NCBI RefSeq assembly: GCF_009664975.1
Contig: NZ_WJXB01000022.1
Location: 1 to 61,958, forward strand
Length of the DNA stretch: 61,958 nucleotides
Source: Paenibacillus monticola
GTDB taxonomy: Bacteria; Bacillota; Bacilli; Paenibacillales; Paenibacillaceae
Direction: 5' to 3'
Shown here: positions 51,870-60,224 of the stretch, piece after piece
Numbering within the stretch: position 1 is the first letter of the stretch
Layout of the letters: every line of letters begins with the position of its first letter
The notes under the pieces: generated by a model
Databases searched by the model: none
What the model was told of the DNA's origin: nothing
What the model saw: the letters and a program-made list of their open reading frames with translations, nothing else
Made by a program: the position numbers and the translations under genes

Positions 51870-52808
51870 ATGGCTAAAGTCGTCAACAATATTACTGATC
51901 TAATCGGTGGGACTCCGCTCGTCCGTTTGAACCGTGTTGTGCCGGAAGGTTACGCAGATATCTATTTGAAGCTGGAATACCAGAACCCAGGCTCAAGTGT
52001 AAAAGACCGCATTGCTATAAGCATCGTGGAAGAGGCTGAGAAAGATGGTCTTTTGAAGCCCGGCGGAACAATTGTAGAAGCAACTAGCGGCAATACAGGT
52101 ATTGGTCTTGCTCTCGTAGCTGCAGCAAAGGGCTATAAGGCGGTTATTGTAATGCCAGAAACCATGAGTTTGGAGCGTCGTAACCTGCTGCGAGCCTATG
52201 GAGCGGAACTGGTGTTGACACCAGGATCAGAAGGTATGAATGGTGCAGTTAAGAAAGCAGAACAAATTCTAAGCGAGAACCCGGAATATTTCCTCGCTGA
52301 ACAATTTAAGAATAAAGCAAACGTGAAAATTCACCGCGAAACAACTGGACCTGAGATCGTAGAAGCAATTGAGTCTATAGGCGGACCGTTGGATGCTTTT
52401 ATTGCTGGTATCGGTACAGGCGGCACGATTACTGGTGCTGGTGAAGTTCTGAAAGCTCAATATCCAGATGTGAAGATCTATGCTGTAGAACCAGCTGCTT
52501 CACCAATCTTGGCAGGTGGCAAGCCAGGCCCACACAAGATTCAGGGTATTGGTGCTAACTTTATCCCAGACATTCTTAACCAGGATATTTATGATGAAAT
52601 CATCCATGTTGAGAACGATGAAGCGTTTGAAACTGCACGTCGTGTAGCCAAAGAAGACGGTATCCTGACGGGTATTTCTTCAGGTGCAGCTGTATTCGCG
52701 GCGCTTAAGGTTGCCAAGGAACTGGGCGCAGGTAAAAAGGTTGTAGTTATAATCCCAAGTAACGGTGAACGTTACCTGAGCACACCGCTGTATAACTTTG
52801 AAGTATAA
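51870..52808 (+). CDS. cysK: cysteine synthase A
   Basis: A 312-residue PLP enzyme making cysteine from O-acetylserine and sulfide. The PLP lysine is Lys45 in PGSSVKDRIA; EATSGNTGIGLALVAAAKGYKAVIVMPETMS, AGIGTGGTITGAGEVLK and GISSGAAVFAAL follow. ATG 51870, 10 nt after AAGGAGG, is chosen over TTG 51864. A terminator follows, so it is separate from the folate cluster. Confidence 0.97.
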   Translation: MAKVVNNITDLIGGTPLVRLNRVVPEGYADIYLKLEYQNPGSSVKDRIAISIVEEAEKDGLLKPGGTIVEATSGNTGIGLALVAAAKGYKAVIVMPETMSLERRNLLRAYGAELVLTPGSEGMNGAVKKAEQILSENPEYFLAEQFKNKANVKIHRETTGPEIVEAIESIGGPLDAFIAGIGTGGTITGAGEVLKAQYPDVKIYAVEPAASPILAGGKPGPHKIQGIGANFIPDILNQDIYDEIIHVENDEAFETARRVAKEDGILTGISSGAAVFAALKVAKELGAGKKVVVIIPSNGERYLSTPLYNFEV

Positions 52809-52834
52809 TTGTTGAGATCATTTCATTCAGAGCA

Positions 52835-52880
52835 GAGCTTTCATTTCCACTCTTATAGTGGTGTTGAAGGCTCTTTTTTT
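52835..52880 (+). terminator. terminator of cysK
   Basis: AGAGC-TTTCA-ttt-CCAC pairs with GTGG-tg-TTGAA-GGCTCT and a T-run follows. Confidence 0.82.
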
Positions 52881-52960
52881 GCCGTCCGGGCTTTTCAAAG
52901 AGGCCTTAAGTGCAGTATACTGACAGGCAATATACTATTGGTGACTCAAATGCCCACTAG

Positions 52961-53143
52961 GCGAGTTTTATTGCGAAGCGAATTCAAAGAAGTGTAAACT
53001 CCATAAAACTAAGCGGATGATTACGAAGAGAGTTTTATTGCGAAGCGAATTCAGGAAGTGTAAACTCCATAAAACGAAGCGAATGCTTACGAAGCGAGTT
53101 TTATTGCGAAGTGAATTCAAGGAAGTGTAAACTCCATAAAACT
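52961..53143 (+). repeat. tandem 66/67-bp repeat in the pabB leader
   Basis: AGTTTTATTGCGAAG recurs at 52964, 53031 and 53097 (periods 67 and 66). Each unit carries ATAAAACT, a 20-nt loop and AGTTTTAT, so it can fold as a hairpin, followed by GTGTAAACTCC. The last partial unit ends directly before the AGGAGG of pabB. It is the same family as 7814-7893. The rest of 52809-53158 holds the cysK terminator. Confidence 0.85.
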
Positions 53144-53158
53144 TGTAGGAGGATGGAT

Positions 53159-54736
53159 TTGGAGATCATAACGGCATGGGATGATTGGGAGCAGTGGGCG
53201 ACAGAAGACTGGAGCACACTCCCGCTAATTATAAAATCACCGCAGAGCACTGGTGGGCCACCCTTATCCTGGAAGACGGCTTGGGAAATATCCTCGCCAT
53301 ACTCTGTAGTATTAGAGAGTGGTAAGGGTGGGCGCTACACGTATTTAGGCCTAAGGCCCATATCTGTGTTGAAGGGCAAGGGAGGGAATGCCGAGCACTT
53401 TAATCCTTATCTTGAAGCTACAAATGCTATGTACGAAGCAACAATGCTGCAAGGACAACCACTAGATCTGCTGCAGCATTGGATGTCAGGATTTACCTCT
53501 CCGCGATTATTAAATCCTGAAATCCCTCCTTTCCTTGGCGGATGTATCGGTTTTCTTGGATATGATGTAGTCCGCTCTTTGGAGCATCTGCCCTCTCTTA
53601 CACTAGATGATGCCGGCTTTCCTGACTATCTGTTCATAAGGTTAGAGGAGGTATGGATTTATGATCATGAAGAGGACATGCTCTATTGTGCAGTGCATAT
53701 GCCGATTCCAGCCGAGAGCTCTAATGAGAACTTAAAAAGCATCTATTTAAGTGCTATAGAGCAGACGAAGGAGATGCTGAAACATTGGCAGCTCATATCT
53801 TCAGCCCCGGGCCTGCAGGAAGACAGTGAAAAGGCTACTGAAGCTCATGCTGCTGCATCAGGAGAATGGCCGGGTATGACTTCGGCATTCTCCCGCGAAC
53901 AGTTTCAGCAGGCGGTACTCGACGTTCAGGAATACATCCGCCAAGGCGATGTATTCCAGGTGAACCTGTCGCTGCGTCAGGAGGCGCAGCTGAAGTCATC
54001 GCCGGAGGATGTCTACGAATGGCTGCGCAAGCTCAACCCGTCCCCGTACATGGGGCTGCTGCGCTCTCCCGGCTTTGCGCTGTCCAGCGCTTCGCCCGAA
54101 CTGCTTGTCAAGCTGCACGGGGACAACATAAGTGCCCGGCCCATCGCTGGGACCCGGCGCCGGGGAATGACTCTCGCGGAGGATGCCGCCATGGAGGCGG
54201 AGCTGCGCGGGAGCGACAAAGAGATCGCCGAGCATATCATGCTTGTCGATCTGGAGCGCAACGACATCGGACGTGTCGCTGCATACGGTTCTGTCAGCGT
54301 GCCGGAGCTAATGACCGTAGAGCGCTATTCTCATGTGATGCATCTCGTATCACAGGTAGAGGGCCGGATTGCGCCTGGTAAGGATGCTTATGATGTGATG
54401 GCGGCCTTATTTCCGGGGGGGACGATTACCGGCGCGCCCAAGGTAAGGACGATGGAGATCATTGAGGAGCTGGAACCCGTTCGGCGCGGACCCTATACGG
54501 GATCTATGGGTTGGATTGACTATAACGGCAATATGGAATTAAATATCATTATACGAACACTGGCGGTGAAGGATGGGATTGGTTATATCCAGACAGGCGC
54601 GGGTATAGTGATCGATTCGGATCCATACCGCGAGTACCGTGAATGCCATAATAAAGCCAAAGCGGTAGTAAAGGCAGTTCTCTGCAGTGAAAGCCAGCAG
54701 GAATCCCGAATACCGACGGCGCCGAAGGGGGAGTAA
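53159..54736 (+). CDS. pabB: aminodeoxychorismate synthase component I
   Basis: A 525-residue chorismate-binding enzyme that aminates chorismate for p-aminobenzoate synthesis. SGKGGRYTYLGLRP at the N-terminus, VFQVNLSLRQ, ARPIAGTRRRGMT, LVDLERNDIGRVA and FPGGTITGAPKVRTMEIIEELEP are seen. The motif is PIAGT, not the PIKGT of E. coli PabB. TTG 53159, 6 nt after AGGAGG, is chosen; the longer frame from 53111 starts in the repeat. Codons around 53950-54280 are very GC-rich. Confidence 0.94.
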   Translation: MEIITAWDDWEQWATEDWSTLPLIIKSPQSTGGPPLSWKTAWEISSPYSVVLESGKGGRYTYLGLRPISVLKGKGGNAEHFNPYLEATNAMYEATMLQGQPLDLLQHWMSGFTSPRLLNPEIPPFLGGCIGFLGYDVVRSLEHLPSLTLDDAGFPDYLFIRLEEVWIYDHEEDMLYCAVHMPIPAESSNENLKSIYLSAIEQTKEMLKHWQLISSAPGLQEDSEKATEAHAAASGEWPGMTSAFSREQFQQAVLDVQEYIRQGDVFQVNLSLRQEAQLKSSPEDVYEWLRKLNPSPYMGLLRSPGFALSSASPELLVKLHGDNISARPIAGTRRRGMTLAEDAAMEAELRGSDKEIAEHIMLVDLERNDIGRVAAYGSVSVPELMTVERYSHVMHLVSQVEGRIAPGKDAYDVMAALFPGGTITGAPKVRTMEIIEELEPVRRGPYTGSMGWIDYNGNMELNIIIRTLAVKDGIGYIQTGAGIVIDSDPYREYRECHNKAKAVVKAVLCSESQQESRIPTAPKGE

Positions 54737-54740
54737 TACC

Positions 54741-55322
54741 ATGATTTTAGTCATTGATAACTATGATTCCTTTACGTATAACCTGGTACAGTATTTAGGT
54801 GAACTTGGTCAAGAGGTTAAGGTATACCGTAACGATGAGATCAGTATAGAGGAGATTGAACAGCTGGCACCAGACCATATATTAATTTCTCCAGGACCCT
54901 GTACGCCTAATGAAGCAGGGATCAGTCTGGAATTGCTGCATCACTTCAAAGGCATCATTCCGATATTCGGAGTATGTCTTGGACACCAGGCCATTGGCCA
55001 GGCCTTTGGCGGCAATGTTATTCGTGCCGAGCGTTTAATGCATGGCAAGACTTCATCTATTCATCACAACGGTACATCTGTATTTGAAGGGTTGGAGTCT
55101 CCATTTACGGCAACCAGATACCACTCTTTGATCGTTGAGCGTGAGAGCTTGCCAGATTGTCTCGAGATTACTGCAGAAACCGCAGAAGGTGAGATTATGG
55201 CGCTACGCCATAAAGAGTACCCAATTGAAGGCGTACAGTTTCACCCGGAGTCCATTATTACAGAGCATGGTCGTACGATACTGAGCAATTTTCTGAAACG
55301 GAGAGCTGGGGAACCAGCATGA
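54741..55322 (+). CDS. pabA: aminodeoxychorismate/anthranilate synthase glutamine amidotransferase
   Basis: A 193-residue class I glutamine amidotransferase. The catalytic Cys79 is in GVCLGHQAIGQAFGG and the His168/Glu170 pair in FHPESI. It supplies ammonia to PabB. The same type of subunit often serves anthranilate synthase as well. It lies 4 nt after pabB with an AAGGGGGAG site; its stop overlaps the pabC start. Confidence 0.95.
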   Translation: MILVIDNYDSFTYNLVQYLGELGQEVKVYRNDEISIEEIEQLAPDHILISPGPCTPNEAGISLELLHHFKGIIPIFGVCLGHQAIGQAFGGNVIRAERLMHGKTSSIHHNGTSVFEGLESPFTATRYHSLIVERESLPDCLEITAETAEGEIMALRHKEYPIEGVQFHPESIITEHGRTILSNFLKRRAGEPA

Positions 55323-56200
55323 ATTATATAGGTCTCAATAATGGCGTGATTGACGCCAAGGATGCCAAGGTTTCTGCCATGGATCACGGTTTTTTGTACG
55401 GCATAGGTTTATTCGAGACTTTTCGCACCTATGGAGGAGTCCCGTTCCTACTGGAGCGACATTTGGACAGGTTGGCAGAGGGCTGCAGGCAACTGGGTAT
55501 ACCGTTCGAGCTGGATTCCGCAGGTCTGCAAGACTGGATGAAGCGAGTTATGGACAAGAATGATTTGAAGGAAGCATATATACGGTACACAGTAACGGCT
55601 GGTGAAGATATTCTTGGACTGCCAGCAGGTGATTACCATCAACCCAATCATTTGCTCTATATCAAAGAGCTACCGCATTTTTCGGATGAGCTTTATAGTC
55701 ACGGCAAAGAATTGCAGCTGTTATCTTTGCGGCGTAATACACCGGAGGGTCCGGTGCGTTTCAAGTCATTGCACTATATGAACAATATTCTGGCCAAACG
55801 TGAGCTTTCCAGTTATGCATCCGCGGCTAATGGAGCGGAGGGACTTATGCTGAACGCGCAAGAGATGATAGCCGAGGGGATCGTCAGCAACATCTTTTTT
55901 GTGAAGAATGGTTCACTCTACACACCGGATATAGCTACCGGAATTCTGCCCGGAATTACCCGGGAAATGGTAATGGAGCTAGCCCTCGCAACAGGACTCC
56001 AAGTAGAAGAAGGATTGTATGACTGGGAGCAGCTGAAGGCAGCCGATGAAGTATTTCTGACGAATTCCATACAGGAAATTGTTCCTGTTACTGCGCTGTG
56101 GCAACAAGCTGAGCGATTCCTAGTAGGCAAAGGCAGCTGCGGAAGCTTTACAAAGAAATTAATGACTCTATATAGAGAAAGGACGGAACTACAACTTTGA
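55319..56200 (+). CDS. pabC: aminodeoxychorismate lyase
   Basis: A 293-residue fold-type IV PLP enzyme releasing pyruvate from aminodeoxychorismate to give p-aminobenzoate. MDHGFLYGIGLFETFRTYGG, the PLP lysine Lys149 in FKSLHYMNNILAKRE, GLMLNAQEMIAEGIVSNIFF and GITREMVMELA match PabC/BCAT-like lyases. The 4-nt overlap with pabA and 4-nt overlap with folP indicate one coupled operon. Confidence 0.94.
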   Translation: MNYIGLNNGVIDAKDAKVSAMDHGFLYGIGLFETFRTYGGVPFLLERHLDRLAEGCRQLGIPFELDSAGLQDWMKRVMDKNDLKEAYIRYTVTAGEDILGLPAGDYHQPNHLLYIKELPHFSDELYSHGKELQLLSLRRNTPEGPVRFKSLHYMNNILAKRELSSYASAANGAEGLMLNAQEMIAEGIVSNIFFVKNGSLYTPDIATGILPGITREMVMELALATGLQVEEGLYDWEQLKAADEVFLTNSIQEIVPVTALWQQAERFLVGKGSCGSFTKKLMTLYRERTELQL

Positions 56201-57051
56201 GACCGGTTATATATAAGCGGACGTACCGCTGCGGAAATACACAGTTGGAGCTAGGAGCGCGTACGTTAGTTATGGGTATCCTCAATGTAACGCCGGATTC
56301 TTTTTCGGATGGAGGCTTGTGGGCTGATCCTGACAGAGCGGTGGAGCATGCGCTGCGCATGGCTGCAGAGGGGGCAGACATCATTGACATAGGTGGTGAA
56401 TCTACACGACCCGGTCATGAGCCGGTAGGGGTGCAAGAGGAGTTGTCCCGTATTCTGCCTGTCATAGAGAGCATTCATCGTGCCGCGCCTCATCTTCCGC
56501 TGTCAGTGGATACTTACAAAGCAGAAGTAGCGCGTCAGGCCATAGCCGCAGGGGCGCATATCATCAATGATGTGTGGGGCTGTAAAGCTGATCCGGAAAT
56601 GGCGAATATAGCTGCGCAGGCGGATTGCCCAATTATTTTGATGCACAATCGCCATGATCGAAACTATACTGACCTAATCTCGGATATGTCTAACGATCTG
56701 CTCGAAAGTGTAAATCTTGCATTAGCCGCAGGCGTTAAACCAAGCAACATCATACTGGACCCGGGCATAGGGTTTGCCAAGGACTATCATGAGAACCTTA
56801 GAGCCATGATGTCTCTGGACATCTTAACGGAGTTGGGCTATCCGCTGCTACTGGCTACGTCTCGCAAAAAATTCATCCGCACCGCGCTGGATCTGCCGTC
56901 GGACGATGTTGTCGAAGGAACGGCTGCTACAGTAGCGTTTGGCATAGCCCAGGGTTGTCAGATTGTGCGGGTGCACGATGTGTCGCTAATTAAGCGTACC
57001 GTCCTAATGTGTGATGCCATGTTATATGCCAATCCAATTACAGCAGATTAA
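56197..57051 (+). CDS. folP: dihydropteroate synthase
   Basis: A 284-residue TIM-barrel enzyme, the sulfonamide target, joining p-aminobenzoate to the pterin diphosphate. VMGILNVTPDSFSDGG, DIGGESTRPGHEPV, SVDTYKAEVARQAIAAGAHIINDV, DPGIGFAK and LLATSRKKFI are the conserved motifs. It starts with TTG 56197 overlapping the pabC stop, after AAAGGACGG. The GESTRPG loop that changes in sulfonamide resistance looks ordinary. Confidence 0.96.
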   Translation: MRPVIYKRTYRCGNTQLELGARTLVMGILNVTPDSFSDGGLWADPDRAVEHALRMAAEGADIIDIGGESTRPGHEPVGVQEELSRILPVIESIHRAAPHLPLSVDTYKAEVARQAIAAGAHIINDVWGCKADPEMANIAAQADCPIILMHNRHDRNYTDLISDMSNDLLESVNLALAAGVKPSNIILDPGIGFAKDYHENLRAMMSLDILTELGYPLLLATSRKKFIRTALDLPSDDVVEGTAATVAFGIAQGCQIVRVHDVSLIKRTVLMCDAMLYANPITAD

Positions 57052-57084
57052 TGAAGACTATCACACAATAAAGGCGGTTATCCT

Positions 57085-57447
57085 ATGGACAAAATGACAT
57101 TGCACCGGATGGAATACTACGGGTTTCATGGTGTTTTTGAAGAAGAACGTAAGCTGGGCCAACGCTATTACATTGATTTGGAGCTGGAGCTTGATTTGCA
57201 GGGAGCTGGCCTCAACGATGATTTGGAGCAAACCGTGAATTACGCAGAAGTGCATGGGCTTGTTAAAGATATTGTCGAAAAAAAATCCTTTAAACTGATC
57301 GAGGCTTTGGGAGAATATATTGCAACCTCTGTACTGGACACTTATACTATTATCAATGCAGTAACGGTCAAAGTGACCAAGCCACATCCGCCGTTCGACA
57401 TTCATTTTCAGGGAGTGACTGTAGAGCTACGCAGAACGAGAAAGTGA
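57085..57447 (+). CDS. folB: dihydroneopterin aldolase
   Basis: A 120-residue tunnelling-fold enzyme (MTLHRMEYYGFHGVFEEERKLGQRYYIDLELE, VNYAEVHGLVKDIVE, LIEALGEYIA). It makes 6-hydroxymethyl-dihydropterin. AAAGGCGGTT precedes the ATG. It is in the standard folP-folB-folK order with 33-nt and 10-nt gaps. Confidence 0.95.
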   Translation: MDKMTLHRMEYYGFHGVFEEERKLGQRYYIDLELELDLQGAGLNDDLEQTVNYAEVHGLVKDIVEKKSFKLIEALGEYIATSVLDTYTIINAVTVKVTKPHPPFDIHFQGVTVELRRTRK

Positions 57448-57457
57448 GAACCCATCC

Positions 57458-58006
57458 ATGAATATACATTCCACCTCTGAGGAATCAGAGGCTTATATTG
57501 CTTTAGGGGCCAATTTGGGCGACCGTGAAGGAACCCTGAAGGAAGCTTTGCACAGGTTGGATAATCACGATGAAATTAAGGTTATCCGCTGCTCGGGGGT
57601 ATACGAGACAGAACCAGTCGGTTATTTGGATCAGCCGCAGTTTCTGAATATGGCGGCCGCATTGCGCACAACACTGGCACCAGATGCCTTATTGGAAGTT
57701 ATGTTAGAGATCGAAACACAGCTTGGTCGTACCCGGGATATCCGTTATGGACCAAGAACTGTAGATTTGGATTTGTTGTGGATAGAAGGATTAACCCTTG
57801 ATACGCTGCATTTAACGCTGCCGCATCCACGGATGTTTGAGCGGGCCTTTGTACTTTTTCCACTCAGCGATATCGTACCACAGGATGAACACTTCGGACT
57901 CCGCAAGCTAGTTACAACAGCGCTCCAAGACATAGATGGGAAAGAAGGAATTCGACTGTGGACAACAAGCGTATGGGACGGCGAGTCAGGGCATTCCGTA
58001 AGCTAA
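57458..58006 (+). CDS. folK: HPPK, 2-amino-4-hydroxy-6-hydroxymethyldihydropteridine pyrophosphokinase
   Basis: A 182-residue pterin kinase. AYIALGANLGDREGTLKEAL, YETEPVGYLDQPQFLNMA, and LGRTRDIRYGPRTVDLDLLW are the HPPK motifs, with the two metal-binding aspartates in DLDLLW. Its product is the substrate for FolP. Its 3' end overlaps the small HTH gene by 49 nt in another frame. Confidence 0.95.
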   Translation: MNIHSTSEESEAYIALGANLGDREGTLKEALHRLDNHDEIKVIRCSGVYETEPVGYLDQPQFLNMAAALRTTLAPDALLEVMLEIETQLGRTRDIRYGPRTVDLDLLWIEGLTLDTLHLTLPHPRMFERAFVLFPLSDIVPQDEHFGLRKLVTTALQDIDGKEGIRLWTTSVWDGESGHSVS

Positions 58007-58167
58007 AAGGCTTCACCCAACAGGAACTCGCAGATCGTACCGGAATTTCCTTAGCTGTGCTTGGTGCAGTTGAGAGGGGTAACAGACGGCTAGAAGATCA
58101 AATTTTAGATAAAATTGCGAATGTTCTCGAGGTAACGACCCAAGAGTTGGCGAATCCCTCCTCATAA
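57958..58167 (+). CDS. yazB: small XRE-family HTH protein (YazB)
   Basis: A 69-residue protein that is almost only a Cro/CI-type helix-turn-helix (RVRAFRKLKGFTQQELADRTGISLAVLGAVERG). Its target is unknown. GTG 57958 follows AAGAAGGAA inside folK; ATG 57973 is an alternative start with a shorter N-terminus. The position between folK and dusB is as in B. subtilis. Confidence 0.88.
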   Translation: MDNKRMGRRVRAFRKLKGFTQQELADRTGISLAVLGAVERGNRRLEDQILDKIANVLEVTTQELANPSS

Positions 58168-58197
58168 GAACATGAAAGAGAATAAGGAAGTGATAAA

Positions 58198-59217
58198 ATG
58201 CTAAAGATTGGCGACATTGAAATGAAGAATCAGGTTGTTCTGGCACCGATGGCTGGCGTATGCAATCCAGCGTTTCGCCTGATTGCTAAGGAATTTGGTA
58301 CAGGATTGGTTTGTGCGGAAATGGTAAGTGATAAGGCTATTCTGCATGGAAATCCGCGCACGCGGGAAATGTTGTTTGTGGACGATCGGGAGAAACCGCT
58401 AAGTTTGCAGATTTTTGGCGGAGATCGAGAGTCATTAGTAGAAGCGGCGAAAGTAGTCGATAAAGAGACGAATGCAGATATTATCGACATTAATATGGGT
58501 TGTCCTGTGCCGAAAGTCACCAAATGTGATGCAGGAGCGCGTTGGCTGCTGAATCCTGAGAAAATATATGAAATGGTGTCTGCAGTTGTAGAAGCTGTTG
58601 ATAAGCCCGTCACTGTAAAAATGCGTATTGGATGGGATAGCGAGCATATTTTTGTCGAGGAAAATGCACGTGCAGTTGAGCGTGCTGGGGGCAAAGCAGT
58701 CAGTGTACACGGTCGAACTCGGGAGCAGCTTTATACGGGGTATGCCGACTGGGACTATATTAGACTGGCTAAACAGGCCGTTTCGATTCCTGTTATCGGT
58801 AATGGTGATGTGAATACACCTGAAGATGCCCGGGCTATGCTGGATCAGACGGGCTGTGACGGCGTTATGATTGGGCGTGCGGCCCTCGGTAATCCGTGGA
58901 TGTTATATCGGACGATACAGTATCTGCAGACCGGCGAGCTTATGCCTGAACCTGGACTTGAAGAGAAGATGAAGGTCGCGATTCTTCACATGGACCGTTT
59001 GATTGATCTTAAGGGTGAATACGTAGCCGTTCGCGAGATGCGGAAGCATTTAGCTTGGTATTTGAAGGGCTTAAAATCTGGGGCCCGTGTGAAGGACGTT
59101 ATCATGGAAGGTACGAAGCGCGACGAAATGGTGAAGATTTTGCTGGATTTTGTCGAACAGATAAAGTATGACGAAGCACGCGGTGGGAGTTCTGAGGCGT
59201 CCCTTTCGGCGGTATAA
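58198..59217 (+). CDS. dusB: tRNA-dihydrouridine synthase
   Basis: A 339-residue FMN enzyme (Dus family). VVLAPMAGVCNPAFRLIAKEFG, QIFGGDRES, DINMGCPVPKVTK with the catalytic Cys102, VKMRIGWD, SVHGRTREQLYTG and GNGDVNTPEDA are present. It reduces specific uridines of tRNA. AAGGAAGTGA precedes the ATG. It is the last gene of the folate-cluster transcript as far as I can see; no terminator is obvious before the greA promoter. Confidence 0.95.
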   Translation: MLKIGDIEMKNQVVLAPMAGVCNPAFRLIAKEFGTGLVCAEMVSDKAILHGNPRTREMLFVDDREKPLSLQIFGGDRESLVEAAKVVDKETNADIIDINMGCPVPKVTKCDAGARWLLNPEKIYEMVSAVVEAVDKPVTVKMRIGWDSEHIFVEENARAVERAGGKAVSVHGRTREQLYTGYADWDYIRLAKQAVSIPVIGNGDVNTPEDARAMLDQTGCDGVMIGRAALGNPWMLYRTIQYLQTGELMPEPGLEEKMKVAILHMDRLIDLKGEYVAVREMRKHLAWYLKGLKSGARVKDVIMEGTKRDEMVKILLDFVEQIKYDEARGGSSEASLSAV

Positions 59218-59269
59218 TCGTTATTTTCCGAACTTTAGTTGATTACACTGAACAATATATGGGGTATCA

Positions 59270-59298
59270 TTGACATTTTGTAGCGGTTCCAATATAAT
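59270..59298 (+). promoter_or_regulatory. consensus sigma-A promoter of greA
   Basis: Exact TTGACA (59270-59275), 17-bp spacer, exact TATAAT (59293-59298). It implies a leader of about 113 nt before greA. Confidence 0.9.
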
Positions 59299-59339
59299 TT
59301 CTCAGTATAAAATCGCCGTTACAGCAGGAGCAATGCAAC

Positions 59340-59417
59340 ATGGAGGGTTCTTATCCCCCCAGATTCGCATATAGTATGGTGTTTTCAATAATTGTATACG
59401 ACAGGAGAATCGGTTGA
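59340..59417 (+). CDS. candidate 25-residue leader peptide of greA
   Basis: An ATG exactly 9 nt after AGGAG (59326-59330) starts a 25-codon frame (MEGSYPPRFAYSMVFSI...) with its TGA at 59415-59417, one base before the greA ATG. The greA ribosome-binding site is inside the frame. The layout suggests translational coupling, but no homologue is known to me, so it remains a candidate. Confidence 0.4.
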   Translation: MEGSYPPRFAYSMVFSIIVYDRRIG

Positions 59418-59418
59418 G

Positions 59419-59895
59419 ATGAGCGATAAAGAAGTCATCCTTACGCCGGGCGGGCTAAAACGTCTGGAAGAAGAACTGGAGATGCTTAAATCTGTGAAAC
59501 GCCGCGAGGTGGCTGAACGGATTAAGGTGGCGATTGGCTACGGAGATATCAGTGAGAACTCGGAGTATGAAGACGCGAAGAACGAGCAGGCTTTTATTGA
59601 GGGACGCGTGATCACTCTGGAGAAGATGCTTCGCAACGCGCGCATCATCAATAGCGACGAAATCGTTACCGATGTAGTGAGTATCGGCGTTACCGTAAGT
59701 GTTGAGGATATGGAATATGGCGATGTTATGGAATATACGATTGTCGGCTCGGCCGAAGCGGATCCATTGAAGAATAAGATTTCTAACGAAAGTCCGGTAG
59801 GCAAAGCTATTATTGGTAAGAAAAAGGGCACCGTCGTAGACGTTAGTGTTCCTGCAGGCGTTATTCAATATAAAATTCTTGATATCAGAATGTAG
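59419..59895 (+). CDS. greA: transcription elongation factor GreA
   Basis: A 158-residue factor. The N-terminal coiled coil (LTPGGLKRLEEELEMLKSVKRREVAERIKVAIGYGDISENSEYEDAKNEQ, quoted in parts: tip residues D and E in GDISENSEY) reaches the polymerase active centre; the C-terminal domain has SPVGKAIIGKKKGTVVDV. It rescues backtracked RNA polymerase. ATG 59419 is chosen over the in-frame ATG at 59392 because AGGAGAA lies between them. Confidence 0.95.
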   Translation: MSDKEVILTPGGLKRLEEELEMLKSVKRREVAERIKVAIGYGDISENSEYEDAKNEQAFIEGRVITLEKMLRNARIINSDEIVTDVVSIGVTVSVEDMEYGDVMEYTIVGSAEADPLKNKISNESPVGKAIIGKKKGTVVDVSVPAGVIQYKILDIRM

Positions 59896-59988
59896 TGTTT
59901 TTACTGACCTGAGCGTTTGTAAATTGACTTACTGCTTTATGTATACCCGTTTAGAGGTATAATCGGCTGTAGAGGAAACAGGTTTGGG

Positions 59989-60014
59989 AAAGCTTCCTTA
60001 GGGAAGCTTTTTTC
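59989..60014 (+). terminator. terminator of greA
   Basis: AAAGCTTCC pairs with GGAAGCTTT around a 4-nt loop and runs into TTTT. Confidence 0.9.
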
Positions 60015-60015
60015 A

Positions 60016-60082
60016 AAATATAAGAATTTATAGGTTTCACACGATAACTTATCCTTATATTTTTCGAAGAAACGGGTGCCGT
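60016..60082. repeat. 67-bp dispersed repeat, copy 2
   Basis: Matches 34038-34104 at 64 of 67 positions in the same orientation, again starting directly after a terminator. Closed by AATATAAG/CTTATATT. Apart from the greA terminator and this repeat I see no element in 59896-60224 that I can name. Confidence 0.85.
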
Positions 60083-60224
60083 CGATATAAAAGGATGGCT
60101 TAGTTTTTTTCTTGATATCATTAAGAAAATATGGGTGTAGAGAGGAACGGATGCGTCCCTAAAAGGGCAGCTAAGCCGTTTCTTCTTGTGTATATGACAT
60201 ACAGATTTAAAGGGGATGAAGAGT

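Noticed and set aside
52961..53143. CRISPR array
   Set aside because: The repeat unit is continuous at 66/67 bp with no variable spacers and no cas genes nearby.
53111..53158. Upstream start for PabB at 53111
   Set aside because: These codons are in the leader repeat and lie before the AGGAGG at 53147-53152.
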